Shown here: piece after piece, positions 52,354 through 60,281 of the stretch | How positions within the stretch are numbered: the first letter of the stretch is position 1 | Layout: each line of letters opens with the position of its first letter | The notes under the pieces: generated by a model | Database searches by the model: none | Told to the model about the DNA's origin: nothing | The model's input: the letters and a program-made list of their open reading frames with translations, nothing else | Program-made: the position numbers and the translations under genes | Source of the DNA: GWC2-45-44 sp041661665 | GTDB taxonomy: Bacteria; Planctomycetota; Phycisphaerae; Sedimentisphaerales; UBA12454 | DNA length: 64,000 nt | NCBI GenBank assembly: GCA_041661665.1 | Contig: JBAZTW010000007.1 | Location: forward strand, 1 to 64,000 | Reading direction: 5' to 3'

Positions 52354-52386
52354 TTGCAATTATGCATTTAAAATGCACAATTGCAA
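52354..52386. promoter_or_regulatory. 33-bp dyad upstream of the DUF4143 ATPase
   Basis: TTGCAATT-a-TGCATTT-a-AAATGCA-c-AATTGCAA is symmetrical over 33 bp with a single mismatched pair. It ends 18 bases before the start codon, so it is a candidate operator or 5' RNA hairpin for the ATPase gene. Confidence 0.65.
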
Positions 52387-52440
52387 GCGTTTTTTTGGAT
52401 ATTATGATGAAATGTGGGATTGTATGCGTTTTCAGTATTA

Positions 52441-52500
52441 AAAATGCGGTTTTTTGAAAAATTTTTATTTTACCTGTAACACAAACATAATTTTTATACC
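52441..52500 (+). promoter_or_regulatory. ECF-type promoter region before the small membrane protein
   Basis: An upstream block AAAATGCGGTTTT and an A/T-rich stretch precede ACCTGTAAC (TGTAAC at 52475-52480), followed 18 bases later by CCTATATAA. The layout parallels the region at 53030-53090. Confidence 0.5.
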
Positions 52501-52568
52501 TATATAAAGTAGCGATAAAATGTTTTGCTATGCTGTGTGTATTTGGACGTTTTTGAAAGGATTATATT

Positions 52569-52952
52569 ATGTGCATAGCGTTTCTTGTTAAAATTATAGG
52601 AATTGTGATTTTTGCCTTCGGCTTGGGCGGAGTTGTCAAGAGCAGCAATTTCAAAAAAATGCTGAAATCCTTTTCCGCCAGTTTTGCTGATATTTACATT
52701 GTCGGCATCTTGTACATCATTACCGGTTTTTCCCTGCGGGGGACAAAAATGCCTTTGCTGATGCAAATCTTCGGCTGGGCATTGCTTGTCAAAGGAACAA
52801 TAATGCTCGTTCTGCCGGAGACGGTTTCTAAAATTATGGACAGGATGGCAGACTCTGCTACGATTGTAAAAATATACCCCTGGATACTTTTAGTTACCGG
52901 CATTGTGCTAATATATTTAGGGTTTTTTGTCTGCATCTGCACCTGCCGCTAA
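52569..52952 (+). CDS. Four-helix membrane protein of unknown function
   Basis: A 127-residue integral membrane protein with about four hydrophobic helices (residues ~3-24, 40-56, 62-82, 100-123), ending CICTCR with three Cys. The ATG follows GAAAGG. No family is recognised. Envelope-stress type ECF regulation is suggested by its promoter. Confidence 0.6.
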   Translation: MCIAFLVKIIGIVIFAFGLGGVVKSSNFKKMLKSFSASFADIYIVGILYIITGFSLRGTKMPLLMQIFGWALLVKGTIMLVLPETVSKIMDRMADSATIVKIYPWILLVTGIVLIYLGFFVCICTCR

Positions 52953-53029
52953 TTTCAAAAATTTTTGCAATCCCGACAGTTTCCAAAGGCTGACTTTAAA
53001 ATCGGCTTTTTTCCGTATTTTAACCCCCA

Positions 53030-53090
53030 AAAACGCGGTTTTATAAAAAAATTATTTTCCCTGTAACATAATTGCGAAATGGTCGTCTAT
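53030..53090 (+). promoter_or_regulatory. ECF-type promoter region before the DUF6263-like gene
   Basis: AAAAACGCGGTTTT with an A/T stretch precedes CCTGTAAC (TGTAAC at 53062-53067), then a 16-base spacer and CGTC (53084-53087) followed by TATAAG. TGTAAC-N16-CGTC is a typical ECF sigma layout. The block resembles 52441-52500. Confidence 0.6.
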
Positions 53091-53196
53091 AAGTTAGATT
53101 TTTCTCTGTGTCTTTGTGATTTTGTGGCTAAAATGATGCCTCTGTGAACTCTGTGTTCTCTGTGGCCAAAAACGATAACTTTTGTGGAGATTTAAA

Positions 53197-54165
53197 ATGA
53201 AAACAGCAAAAATTTTAACAATCCTTGCAATCACAGCAATCATTTCGGCAGCCTGTTTGGCCGAAGCGGAAAAAGTCGATTTGAAGCTCCGCCTCAAAGC
53301 CGGCGATTCGCACGAAATGAAAATGTCGCAGACCCAAAACATCACGCAATCTATCAACGGTCAGGAAATGAAAATGACCCAGGTAATGGAAATGCTCTTC
53401 GGCCTCGATTGCAAAAGCGTCGATGCCAACGGTATAATGTTCGTCGAGATGACCTATAAAGCCGTGAAGATGACGATGGACGGCATGGGGCAAAAAATGG
53501 ATTTCGACTCTGCCAATCCCAAACCTGCTGACCCCAACAAACCCCAGGAAAAAATGATGGCAGCTATATTTTCGGCTATGGTAGGCTGTAAATTCGGTAT
53601 GAACGTAAGCCCGACCGGCGAAACTGCCGGCGTTAGCGGCGTAAAAGAAATGATGACGAAAATGAGAGAAAAAATGGGAGACTCAAACGAAGCAAAAATG
53701 ATTGATGCTCTTTTGGGTAAAATGTTCGACGAAAAAGAAATGAAAAATATGGCCGGCAGTTTAATGGTTGTCTTTCCAAAAGCTCCCGCCGCTGTCGGCG
53801 ACACCTGGTACGACACTATGAGTATGAATATTATGGTGCCGATTGATGTTGAAACGACTTATATTTTCAAGAGCCGAAAAGATGGAATCGCTTACATTGA
53901 TGCCGTCGCAAAAATGGATATGGGCGATGCCGCGAAACCGATTGAAATGGGCCCCGCAAAAATGTCGATGCAATTAGCAGGCACAATGAACGCAAAAAAT
54001 CAGGTTGACGAAAAAACCGGCTTAGTTAAGAAAAGCGAAGCAACTATGAATTTCTCCGGCATAGTCAAAATGCAGGGGCAGGGCGAACCGAATACACCAA
54101 TGGCACAGGGTATGAATATTCCGATGACAATGACCGGCACCGCAACAGTCGAACTAATTAAATAA
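53197..54165 (+). CDS. Secreted DUF6263-like protein
   Basis: The ATG at 53197 gives 322 residues with a signal peptide (MKTAKILTILAITAIISAAC), where Cys 20 is followed by LAEAEK. The mature part is Met-rich (KMSQTQNITQSINGQEMKM, MKMTMDGMGQKM) and beta-strand-like, with AVGDTWYDTMSMN near residue 205 and a C-terminal ASTVELIK-like ATVELIK. This resembles the DUF6263 family of exported proteins of unknown function. The Met content is striking but not a proven metal site. It is downstream of the ECF-like promoter, with a CTCTGTG word in its leader. Confidence 0.7.
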   Translation: MKTAKILTILAITAIISAACLAEAEKVDLKLRLKAGDSHEMKMSQTQNITQSINGQEMKMTQVMEMLFGLDCKSVDANGIMFVEMTYKAVKMTMDGMGQKMDFDSANPKPADPNKPQEKMMAAIFSAMVGCKFGMNVSPTGETAGVSGVKEMMTKMREKMGDSNEAKMIDALLGKMFDEKEMKNMAGSLMVVFPKAPAAVGDTWYDTMSMNIMVPIDVETTYIFKSRKDGIAYIDAVAKMDMGDAAKPIEMGPAKMSMQLAGTMNAKNQVDEKTGLVKKSEATMNFSGIVKMQGQGEPNTPMAQGMNIPMTMTGTATVELIK

Positions 54166-54179
54166 AAAACGTCAGTTAG

Positions 54180-54204
54180 CCCCCAACTTTATGTTGGGGG
54201 TTTT
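54180..54204 (+). terminator. Intrinsic terminator
   Basis: CCCCCAAC/GTTGGGGG with a TTTAT loop and a TTTT run, 14 bases after the preceding gene. Confidence 0.9.
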
Positions 54205-54265
54205 GTCATTGCGAGGCCGCCGAGGCCGCGGCAATCTATGAAAAAAAATGTTGCTGCTCCTGTTC

Positions 54266-54313
54266 CTAATGCGTTGCCGCTGCTAAGGCTGTCTGCTTCT
54301 TCGCGACTGGCAG
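54266..54313 (-). pseudogene. Remnant of a histidine kinase C-terminus
   Basis: In minus-strand frame this encodes LPVAKKQTALAAATH-stop. The intact kinase that begins its final codons at 54404 ends VPVAKQSAVLASAAAH-stop. Similarity stops at a GTAGGGTGG repeat. It is the tail of a diverged or paralogous kinase gene. Confidence 0.75.
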
Positions 54314-54314
54314 T

Positions 54315-54400
54315 TTTGTAGGGTGGGCTCTTCCTGTCCGCCATAGCCGGTTTCTTCGCAGCCTTGCGAAGTAGAATGGCGACGGCGGAAGCCCACGCGG
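54315..54400. repeat. GTAGGGTGGGCTC...GCCCACGCGG element
   Basis: GTAGGGTGGGCTC and GAAGCCCACGCGG are imperfectly complementary ends enclosing a GCCATAGCCGG.../...CGACGGCGGAAG core. It separates the kinase tail fossil from the intact kinase gene. Confidence 0.7.
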
Positions 54401-54403
54401 TTC

Positions 54404-56641
54404 CTAATGTGCTGCCGCAGATGCTAATACAGCCGATTGTTTTGCAACCGGCACAGTGAACCAGAATGTCGAACCTTTGCCAGGCTCGGACTCCACGCCG
54501 ATTTTCCCGCCGTGGCGTTCAACGATTTTTTTACACACGGCAAGACCAATTCCCGTCCCTTCATATTCATTTCGCAAATGAAGCCGTTTGAACATAACAA
54601 AAATCGCCTGCTGAAATTCCGGCGCTACGCCGATGCCGTTATCGGTTATGTTGATTCTGACCATTTCATCAGCGGCGGGCCTGCTGGTTATCGTTATGTG
54701 AGGCACGTTGCCTTTGGCCTGATACTTCATACCGTTGGCGATTAGATTCTGCATCAGTTGTCGAATTTGAACGGGGTCAACTTTAATATCGGGCAGCGGC
54801 TGCGGAATATCTATCGTCGTATGTTTTTCTTCGAGCAGCACGGAAAGCTCAAACTGGCGAAGCTGCTCGACTATGTCATTGAGATTCACTTTTTCCACAG
54901 AGTGAGTTTTTGAGCTTATTCTGGAATACGCGAGAAGACCCTCAATCATCTTTGTCATACGATTTGAGCCTTCTATCATAAAGCCAAGATTCTCTGCGTC
55001 GTCTTCAACTATTTTATCCTTTAGAGATTTTTGCAGCATAGCGCCGAAAGTTGATATTTTTCTCATCGGCTCCCTGAGGTCGTGCGAGGCAATATAGACA
55101 AAGTTCTTAAGTTCCTGATTCGTCTCTTCCAGTTTTCTTACTGCCTGCTCAAGCTCGCAATTAAGCTCCTTCATACCTTCTTCCGCTAATTTGCGGTCGG
55201 TGATGTCGCGGTCAACGCCTATATAACCTGTTAGCTCGCCATTTTTGTCCAGCACCGGCACCGCGGTAGTTTCAATAATCACATTTTTGCCGTCTTTTCT
55301 TATATTACGATTCTGAAAATTCGTAATCTCTTTTTTGGCGACAAACGTCTGATGCGCGCCTTTTTTAAGTTCGTCCGCATCGTCCGGATGGAAAAAATCG
55401 TAAAAATGTTTTCCGATGATTTCGTCTGATGTATAACCCAAAACCTTTTCCACGGCATCGCTGGAATATGTATATCTGCCCTCGTTGTCGGTTTCCCAAA
55501 TCCAGTCGCCGCTGCTCTCGGCAACATCTTTGAATCGTGTTTGTTCTTTCTGTAATGCCCCTATCGAAACGGTCGTCTTTTGTAAGTCCTCGGCCATAGC
55601 GTTAATGGAAACTGCCAGTTGACCGATTTCATCGTCGGATACCACAGGCACTCTGTAGTCCAAATCGCCCTTTCCTATAATTGATGCTCCATCCATAAGC
55701 TTTTTCATCGGCCTGGTTATCATTCCCGAAAAACGCCAGCTCACAACCGTAATAACAAAAAACAAAATTGAAGCGAAAATTGTTACCTGCCACTTAATCT
55801 GTCCAAGTCCCGCGAATACCTCTTTTTCATTTTGAACGATAACAACTTTCCAATCCAACTCATTATCCGACCTTTTAAACTGCCGCTTGATATCAGTGCA
55901 TGGAAAATAATTGCCAAGAAGTTTTTCGCCGTTGCCGTCTTTGAAACTTAAATACTCCCTGTTTTCATTTATTTGACGAATAACCGACTCATCCGGCTGT
56001 GTCAGTATTAGTTCGCCGCTGCGATGTGCTATTATCCGGTCGTGAGAATCCAGCAGAAAAGCCAAACCGCTCTGGTCAATTTTCATATGATTAACTATGT
56101 CGGCAACACAGGACATATTAAGCTGGGCGGAAATGACAGCGATTATCTTTCCATTGTTGCCGTAGACCGGCGCATTAAATGAGATTATCGTCTTAATCGG
56201 CTCCGGTATAATATGAACGCTGGATATCGCAACATTACCCTTTAAAGCATCTAAAAAATATCTGCTGTGTTTCCAGTCGACTCTGAAATTATAGTCCGTG
56301 GAAGTAATAACGCAGCCGTTAGGGTCTATTAGTGTAATATCTTCATAAGCCTTGAGTATGGTCTTTAATTCGGTCAGCGTTTTTCTTTTTTCATCGCCGC
56401 TGATTTTTTCTGATTTGATAACCGGATGCATAGCAATCATTTCTACGTCCTGACTGCCGCTTATCCGTATTTTGTTGACGTTATGATACAATTCCTCTGC
56501 CACTTTTTTGAAACCGTTCACCGTTTGTTGTTTAAGAGCAATTTTTGCCTGTACGACCGCCAACAGCGAAACACTGATTATGCAAACGAAAGCCGTTGCG
56601 AACAAATGGTACAAAAATGTTCTTTTAATGCTTTTTTTCAT
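54404..56641 (-). CDS. Cache-HAMP-PAS histidine kinase
   Basis: A 745-residue sensor kinase. A first helix (residues ~8-30), a ~260-residue dCache-like periplasmic domain, a second helix (~285-305, FASILFFVITVVSW), HAMP, then a PAS-PAC pair (RYTYSSDAVEKVLGYTSDEI; GYIGVDRDITDRKLAEEG). A coiled coil leads to HisKA with the H-box SHDLREPMRK and HATPase motifs NLIANGMKYQ, DNGIGVAPEFQ and GTGIGLAVCKKIVERHGG. No response regulator is adjacent, so the partner is remote. Upstream lies a PotD-like protein on the same strand. Diverged fragments of a second kinase flank the pair. Confidence 0.92.
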   Translation of the reverse strand: MKKSIKRTFLYHLFATAFVCIISVSLLAVVQAKIALKQQTVNGFKKVAEELYHNVNKIRISGSQDVEMIAMHPVIKSEKISGDEKRKTLTELKTILKAYEDITLIDPNGCVITSTDYNFRVDWKHSRYFLDALKGNVAISSVHIIPEPIKTIISFNAPVYGNNGKIIAVISAQLNMSCVADIVNHMKIDQSGLAFLLDSHDRIIAHRSGELILTQPDESVIRQINENREYLSFKDGNGEKLLGNYFPCTDIKRQFKRSDNELDWKVVIVQNEKEVFAGLGQIKWQVTIFASILFFVITVVSWRFSGMITRPMKKLMDGASIIGKGDLDYRVPVVSDDEIGQLAVSINAMAEDLQKTTVSIGALQKEQTRFKDVAESSGDWIWETDNEGRYTYSSDAVEKVLGYTSDEIIGKHFYDFFHPDDADELKKGAHQTFVAKKEITNFQNRNIRKDGKNVIIETTAVPVLDKNGELTGYIGVDRDITDRKLAEEGMKELNCELEQAVRKLEETNQELKNFVYIASHDLREPMRKISTFGAMLQKSLKDKIVEDDAENLGFMIEGSNRMTKMIEGLLAYSRISSKTHSVEKVNLNDIVEQLRQFELSVLLEEKHTTIDIPQPLPDIKVDPVQIRQLMQNLIANGMKYQAKGNVPHITITSRPAADEMVRINITDNGIGVAPEFQQAIFVMFKRLHLRNEYEGTGIGLAVCKKIVERHGGKIGVESEPGKGSTFWFTVPVAKQSAVLASAAAH

Positions 56642-56745
56642 TCATTACGCCAGGATTAATTTAATATTTCCCGATAATCCGCAAGTAAGACCTTTTTAAA
56701 ACAAAATTTACTGTTCAACGCGGAAGTTTATTACCCTTAAGGGTA

Positions 56746-57801
56746 TTATTTTGACTTTATAAGATAAAAAATCCTTTGATGCTCGTTGCGCATTTCGTCG
56801 AAACCTGAAAGGTTCACCGCCGATTTAAGCATTTCTTCCGATGGAAAAATCGTTTCGCTGTTAAGGCAGGTTTTGTCTATGTATTTATCCGCGCCTTCTA
56901 TAGGCGCAACATAATGAAACTTATTTGCGCTGCGTGCGGCAATCTCCGGCCTAAGAAAAAAATTGACCAGTTTATGAGCCCCATCGACATTTTTTGCGTT
57001 CGCACAAAGCATAAAATAATCTGTCCATTTACTGATGCCGCCTTGGGGAAGGATATATTTTATGTTCTTTCTGTCGCCTGCTTTTAATGCCACATCGCCG
57101 CTGTAAACGTGTACTATCCATTTTTCGCCGGACAAAAGTTTATCAAGATTACCGAAAGTTTCTCCGAAATAAGGTTCGTTTTCCTTCAGGAGAATTGCAT
57201 ATTTTTCAACTAACTTCAGGTTGTCCGGCTGCTCAACTCCAGACAACGGTATTCCTATATAAAAACATATTGCGCCGATTACCTCGGGCGGGCTTTCAAG
57301 CAACGCGATTTTACCCTTGTATTTTTTGTCCCACAGCACGCTCCAGCTATCGGTATCTGCGGGCACAAAATCTGTGTTTATGGCAAGACCGGTTGTGCCG
57401 TAGAGATATGGTATGGCCTTTTCAAGACCGACGTAAGCAGGTAAAACATTTTTTATATTTGGAATTTTTGTCAGGTCAAACGGCTTGGCGAGTTTGAGTT
57501 TTTCCAAACCTCGCGCGCTTGTTATCACCACATCATACTGGCCGGTATCAGATTGAAGTTCCGCTATACATTCGCTTTCTAATGTGTATTCTTTGAGAAC
57601 TACTTTAATGCCGGTCTCTTTTTTAAAGTCTTCCAGAATCGATGGGTCTGTGTAGCCTTCCCAGTTATAGAGAACGACTTCTTTGTTGTCCGAATGGTCT
57701 GCGGGCTGAACAGCGTTATTTTTTTTCGTCATAAAAACATACGCCGCCGCGACAACTGCCAAACACAATAAAAATATAAAAACAGATGCTATCTTTTTCA
57801 T
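56746..57801 (-). CDS. Membrane-anchored PotD/PotF-like polyamine-binding protein
   Basis: A 351-residue periplasmic binding protein of the spermidine/putrescine type: VVLYNWEGYTDPSILEDFKKETG (residues ~42-64), SDTGQYDVVITSARGLEKL, GLAINTDFVPADTDSWSVLW and a C-terminal helical pair. The N-terminal helix (IASVFIFLLCLAVVAAAYVF) lacks a lipobox and a clear cleavage site, so it probably stays anchored. No potABC transport genes are near. It is 104 bases upstream of the cache-type kinase on the same strand, so a sensory rather than transport role is plausible. Confidence 0.85.
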   Translation of the reverse strand: MKKIASVFIFLLCLAVVAAAYVFMTKKNNAVQPADHSDNKEVVLYNWEGYTDPSILEDFKKETGIKVVLKEYTLESECIAELQSDTGQYDVVITSARGLEKLKLAKPFDLTKIPNIKNVLPAYVGLEKAIPYLYGTTGLAINTDFVPADTDSWSVLWDKKYKGKIALLESPPEVIGAICFYIGIPLSGVEQPDNLKLVEKYAILLKENEPYFGETFGNLDKLLSGEKWIVHVYSGDVALKAGDRKNIKYILPQGGISKWTDYFMLCANAKNVDGAHKLVNFFLRPEIAARSANKFHYVAPIEGADKYIDKTCLNSETIFPSEEMLKSAVNLSGFDEMRNEHQRIFYLIKSK

Positions 57802-57847
57802 TTTATTTTACTCTCTTTCTTTAAAAGAGACTTTTAATTCGGTATCT

Positions 57848-57913
57848 TCATTTCGCGAATGAAGTCGTTTAAGCATTACAAAAATCGCCTGCTGAAATTC
57901 CGGTGTGGCGCCG
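57848..57913 (-). pseudogene. Fragment of a histidine kinase ATPase domain
   Basis: About 66 bases match the intact kinase near 54566-54632 at roughly 86%. The fragment encodes GATPEFQQAIFVMLKRLHSR where the intact protein has GVAPEFQQAIFVMFKRLHLR. The frame stays open a little further, then diverges. It sits upstream of the PotD-like gene and is part of a dismantled kinase. Confidence 0.8.
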
Positions 57914-58099
57914 CTGCCTCTCTGGATGAGCGATGCCTTAACTCTCACATCTTTCCTGTCTTACGGCGGTATCATCAGGACAAACAATTCCCAACACCTT
58001 CTATACTTTTCGTCCAAATACTGTTGTAGATTAAGTGGTTTTGACGATAACCCGATTATAGTGTGATGTTTTAATGTCTTTTGGTTGGAGATTGTCAAA

Positions 58100-58885
58100 A
58101 TGAAACTTGCAGCAATACTTGTTATCGGACTAATCTGCGCAGGAACTTTCGCGTTTGCCCAAACTGACCCGCTTCCGAAAGAATCTCCAAAACTCGGCAT
58201 TACTCTTGATGCCACATGGGTCAGCAAATATATCTGGCATGGACAGGATTTATACGATGACCACGCCGCTTTTCAGCCAAGCATCGACCTGGATTTATTC
58301 GGTACAGGTTTCAGCGTCAATGTCTGGGAGTCGTCCGCCTGCAGCGACGGCTTCGTTGACAGCGAGGAACTCGATTATTCCGTAGCCTATGAAAACAGCT
58401 TCTTCAAAGATTCAGCCTTCAAAACCGACTACGAAATAAGATGGTTATATTATGATTACTTCCGTATTTCCTCGGATAAGGCCGATGCGCAGGAATTCGA
58501 TTTCTCGTTCTCCTGGCCTGAAATTCTTCCATTTGGCCTGACTCCGACTTATATGCTCAGCTATCTTTATGCCGCCACAGACAACAGTCCCGCCTCCCAG
58601 CTTGAAATGGAAGGCGCTGCTCACACAGTAGGCTTCACTTGGGACGTTAATGAACCACAGACAAAACTGCCTCTGACTTTCATTTGGAACATCACATACA
58701 ACGATGGGCAGGGCGGTTCGGAATTCGCCCACGACTGGTCATACATCACATGGGGACTTTCAACAAGTTTCAACGTCGGCCCCGGTTCGTTCACCCCCGC
58801 GATATACTATCAAACCTCTATGGAGAATTCTCTTAATACAGAAGACGAACTCTGGACTTCGCTTTCATACTCCCTTAGCTTCTAA
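58100..58885 (+). CDS. Exported outer-membrane-like beta-barrel protein
   Basis: The ATG at 58100, with GGAG upstream, gives 261 residues with a signal peptide ending GTFAFA. After it, alternating strands rich in aromatic residues (GITLDATWVSKYIWHGQDLY; FDFSFSWPEILPFGL; LPLTFIWNITYNDGQ; TPAIYYQTSM) and a terminal SLSYSLSF with a C-terminal Phe indicate an outer-membrane barrel. KYIWHGQDL resembles the 'R/W-G' start of TorF/MipA-like or related barrel families. Substrate is unknown. It is monocistronic and ends at a strong terminator. Confidence 0.75.
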   Translation: MKLAAILVIGLICAGTFAFAQTDPLPKESPKLGITLDATWVSKYIWHGQDLYDDHAAFQPSIDLDLFGTGFSVNVWESSACSDGFVDSEELDYSVAYENSFFKDSAFKTDYEIRWLYYDYFRISSDKADAQEFDFSFSWPEILPFGLTPTYMLSYLYAATDNSPASQLEMEGAAHTVGFTWDVNEPQTKLPLTFIWNITYNDGQGGSEFAHDWSYITWGLSTSFNVGPGSFTPAIYYQTSMENSLNTEDELWTSLSYSLSF

Positions 58886-58890
58886 AAAAA

Positions 58891-58925
58891 ATATCCGCAA
58901 ACATTTGTTAAGTGTTTGCGGATAT
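58891..58925. terminator. Strong bidirectional terminator
   Basis: A perfect 13-bp stem ATATCCGCAAACA/TGTTTGCGGATAT with a 9-base loop and A/T tracts on the left, between convergent genes. Confidence 0.9.
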
Positions 58926-58962
58926 CTATCATTCTACTGCCTATTGGCTATTGACTACCGTT

Positions 58963-60174
58963 TTATATCTTCGGCTTATTGCCTAAATAACCTGTCTTCG
59001 GCAGCCCGCCCGTCAAAGGCATCGCGTAATCGACAAACGCCTGCGTTATCCCGTTGCCTTCTTTATTGATATACTCATCAGCAAGCGACTTTGTCTTTTC
59101 CGCAACGTTTGCAAGTTCTGTTCTGAAAAGTTCAACGGCGTAATTTTTGCCGTTGCCGATTCGCTTTATCGCCACCGAACCGTTTAAATTCGTCATCGAA
59201 AGTTTCACTGCTTCAATGCCGCAGCGACGAGCTTCAGATACATCAGTCGCCGATTGCAGTCCCGCAAAACTTCTCTGCAGATAACCGAAAGTATCCGCGC
59301 GTACTCGTTTGATTTTCAAACTGCCCTTAATCTGACCGGCCAGAAAATCTGCCAAAGCGCCCGTGCCGGACAACTGAACGTTGCCGTGCGCATCGTGTTC
59401 AGCGTTTGCGGCTATCTTTTCCGCCCACGTCTTATGGTCAACATCGCCGATGCCTTCGCTCACCGCGATTACGCATCTGCCGAGTTTTTTATAAACCGCG
59501 TCAACATCGGAAAGAAATTTGTCCATCGAGATTGGCCTTTCAGGCAGATAAACCAAATGCGGCCCATCATCGTCTCTCTGTTTTCCCAAAGCCGCAGCCG
59601 CAGTCAAAAATCCCGCGTGCCTGCCCATAATCACATCAATCTTAATGCCCGGCAACGCCCTGTTATCAAGGTCGTCGCCCATAAGCGCACAGGAAACAAA
59701 CTTCGCCGCCGTGCCGAACCCCGGACAATGGTCTGTTACCAAAAGGTCGTTGTCGATTGTCTTGGGAACATGAAACGCCCGCAGCTCATAGCCCGCCTTA
59801 ATCGCCATATTATTTATGATATAGCAGGTATTCGCCGAATCGTTTCCGCCTATATAGAAAAAGTATCGAATATCGCGCTTCTTGAAAACATCTAAAATCT
59901 TTTGGCAATATTCCGCGTCTGGCTTATCTCTGCTTGAACCAAGCGCGGATGATGGGCTTGCCGCAACGATTTCAAGTTCATCTGAAGAAATTTTCTTCAA
60001 ATCCACGAAATTTTCCTTCACCACTCCGCTCACCGCATGAACTGCTCCGTAAAGGTTCAGAATTTCGGAATGTTTTTTTGCTTCTTCAATTACACCGACC
60101 AACGAAGCGTTGATTACGCCGGTTGGCCCGCCGGATTGACTTACCACCGCATTTGCTTTTGGTGCAGATGCCAT
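58963..60174 (-). CDS. pfp: 6-phosphofructokinase, PPi-dependent type
   Basis: A 403-residue phosphofructokinase. The motif YIGGNDSANT near residue 105 has Asp where ATP-dependent enzymes have Gly (GGDGS), and PKTIDNDLL has Lys where ATP enzymes have Gly (PGTIDND). Both point to pyrophosphate as phosphoryl donor, making the step reversible. GFGTAAKF, DVIMGRHAGFLTAAA and PLTGGLPKTGYLG complete the fold. Such enzymes are common in planctomycetes. The start at 60174 is followed by a normal N-terminal QSGGPTGVINAS. Confidence 0.85.
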   Translation of the reverse strand: MASAPKANAVVSQSGGPTGVINASLVGVIEEAKKHSEILNLYGAVHAVSGVVKENFVDLKKISSDELEIVAASPSSALGSSRDKPDAEYCQKILDVFKKRDIRYFFYIGGNDSANTCYIINNMAIKAGYELRAFHVPKTIDNDLLVTDHCPGFGTAAKFVSCALMGDDLDNRALPGIKIDVIMGRHAGFLTAAAALGKQRDDDGPHLVYLPERPISMDKFLSDVDAVYKKLGRCVIAVSEGIGDVDHKTWAEKIAANAEHDAHGNVQLSGTGALADFLAGQIKGSLKIKRVRADTFGYLQRSFAGLQSATDVSEARRCGIEAVKLSMTNLNGSVAIKRIGNGKNYAVELFRTELANVAEKTKSLADEYINKEGNGITQAFVDYAMPLTGGLPKTGYLGNKPKI

Positions 60175-60281
60175 ATTTACGACCTTTCAAATAGACTTTC
60201 TATCTTAATTTTGAAACTGAGGACTGGGATTATAATAATTTGAAATTTTATCACAAGCCTATAATTTCCCCGCCGGCTATC

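Noticed and set aside
52336..52378. Upstream ATG at 52378 as start of the DUF4143 ATPase
   Set aside because: It lies within the 33-bp dyad, adds 14 non-homologous residues, and lacks a ribosome-binding site, unlike the ATG at 52336.
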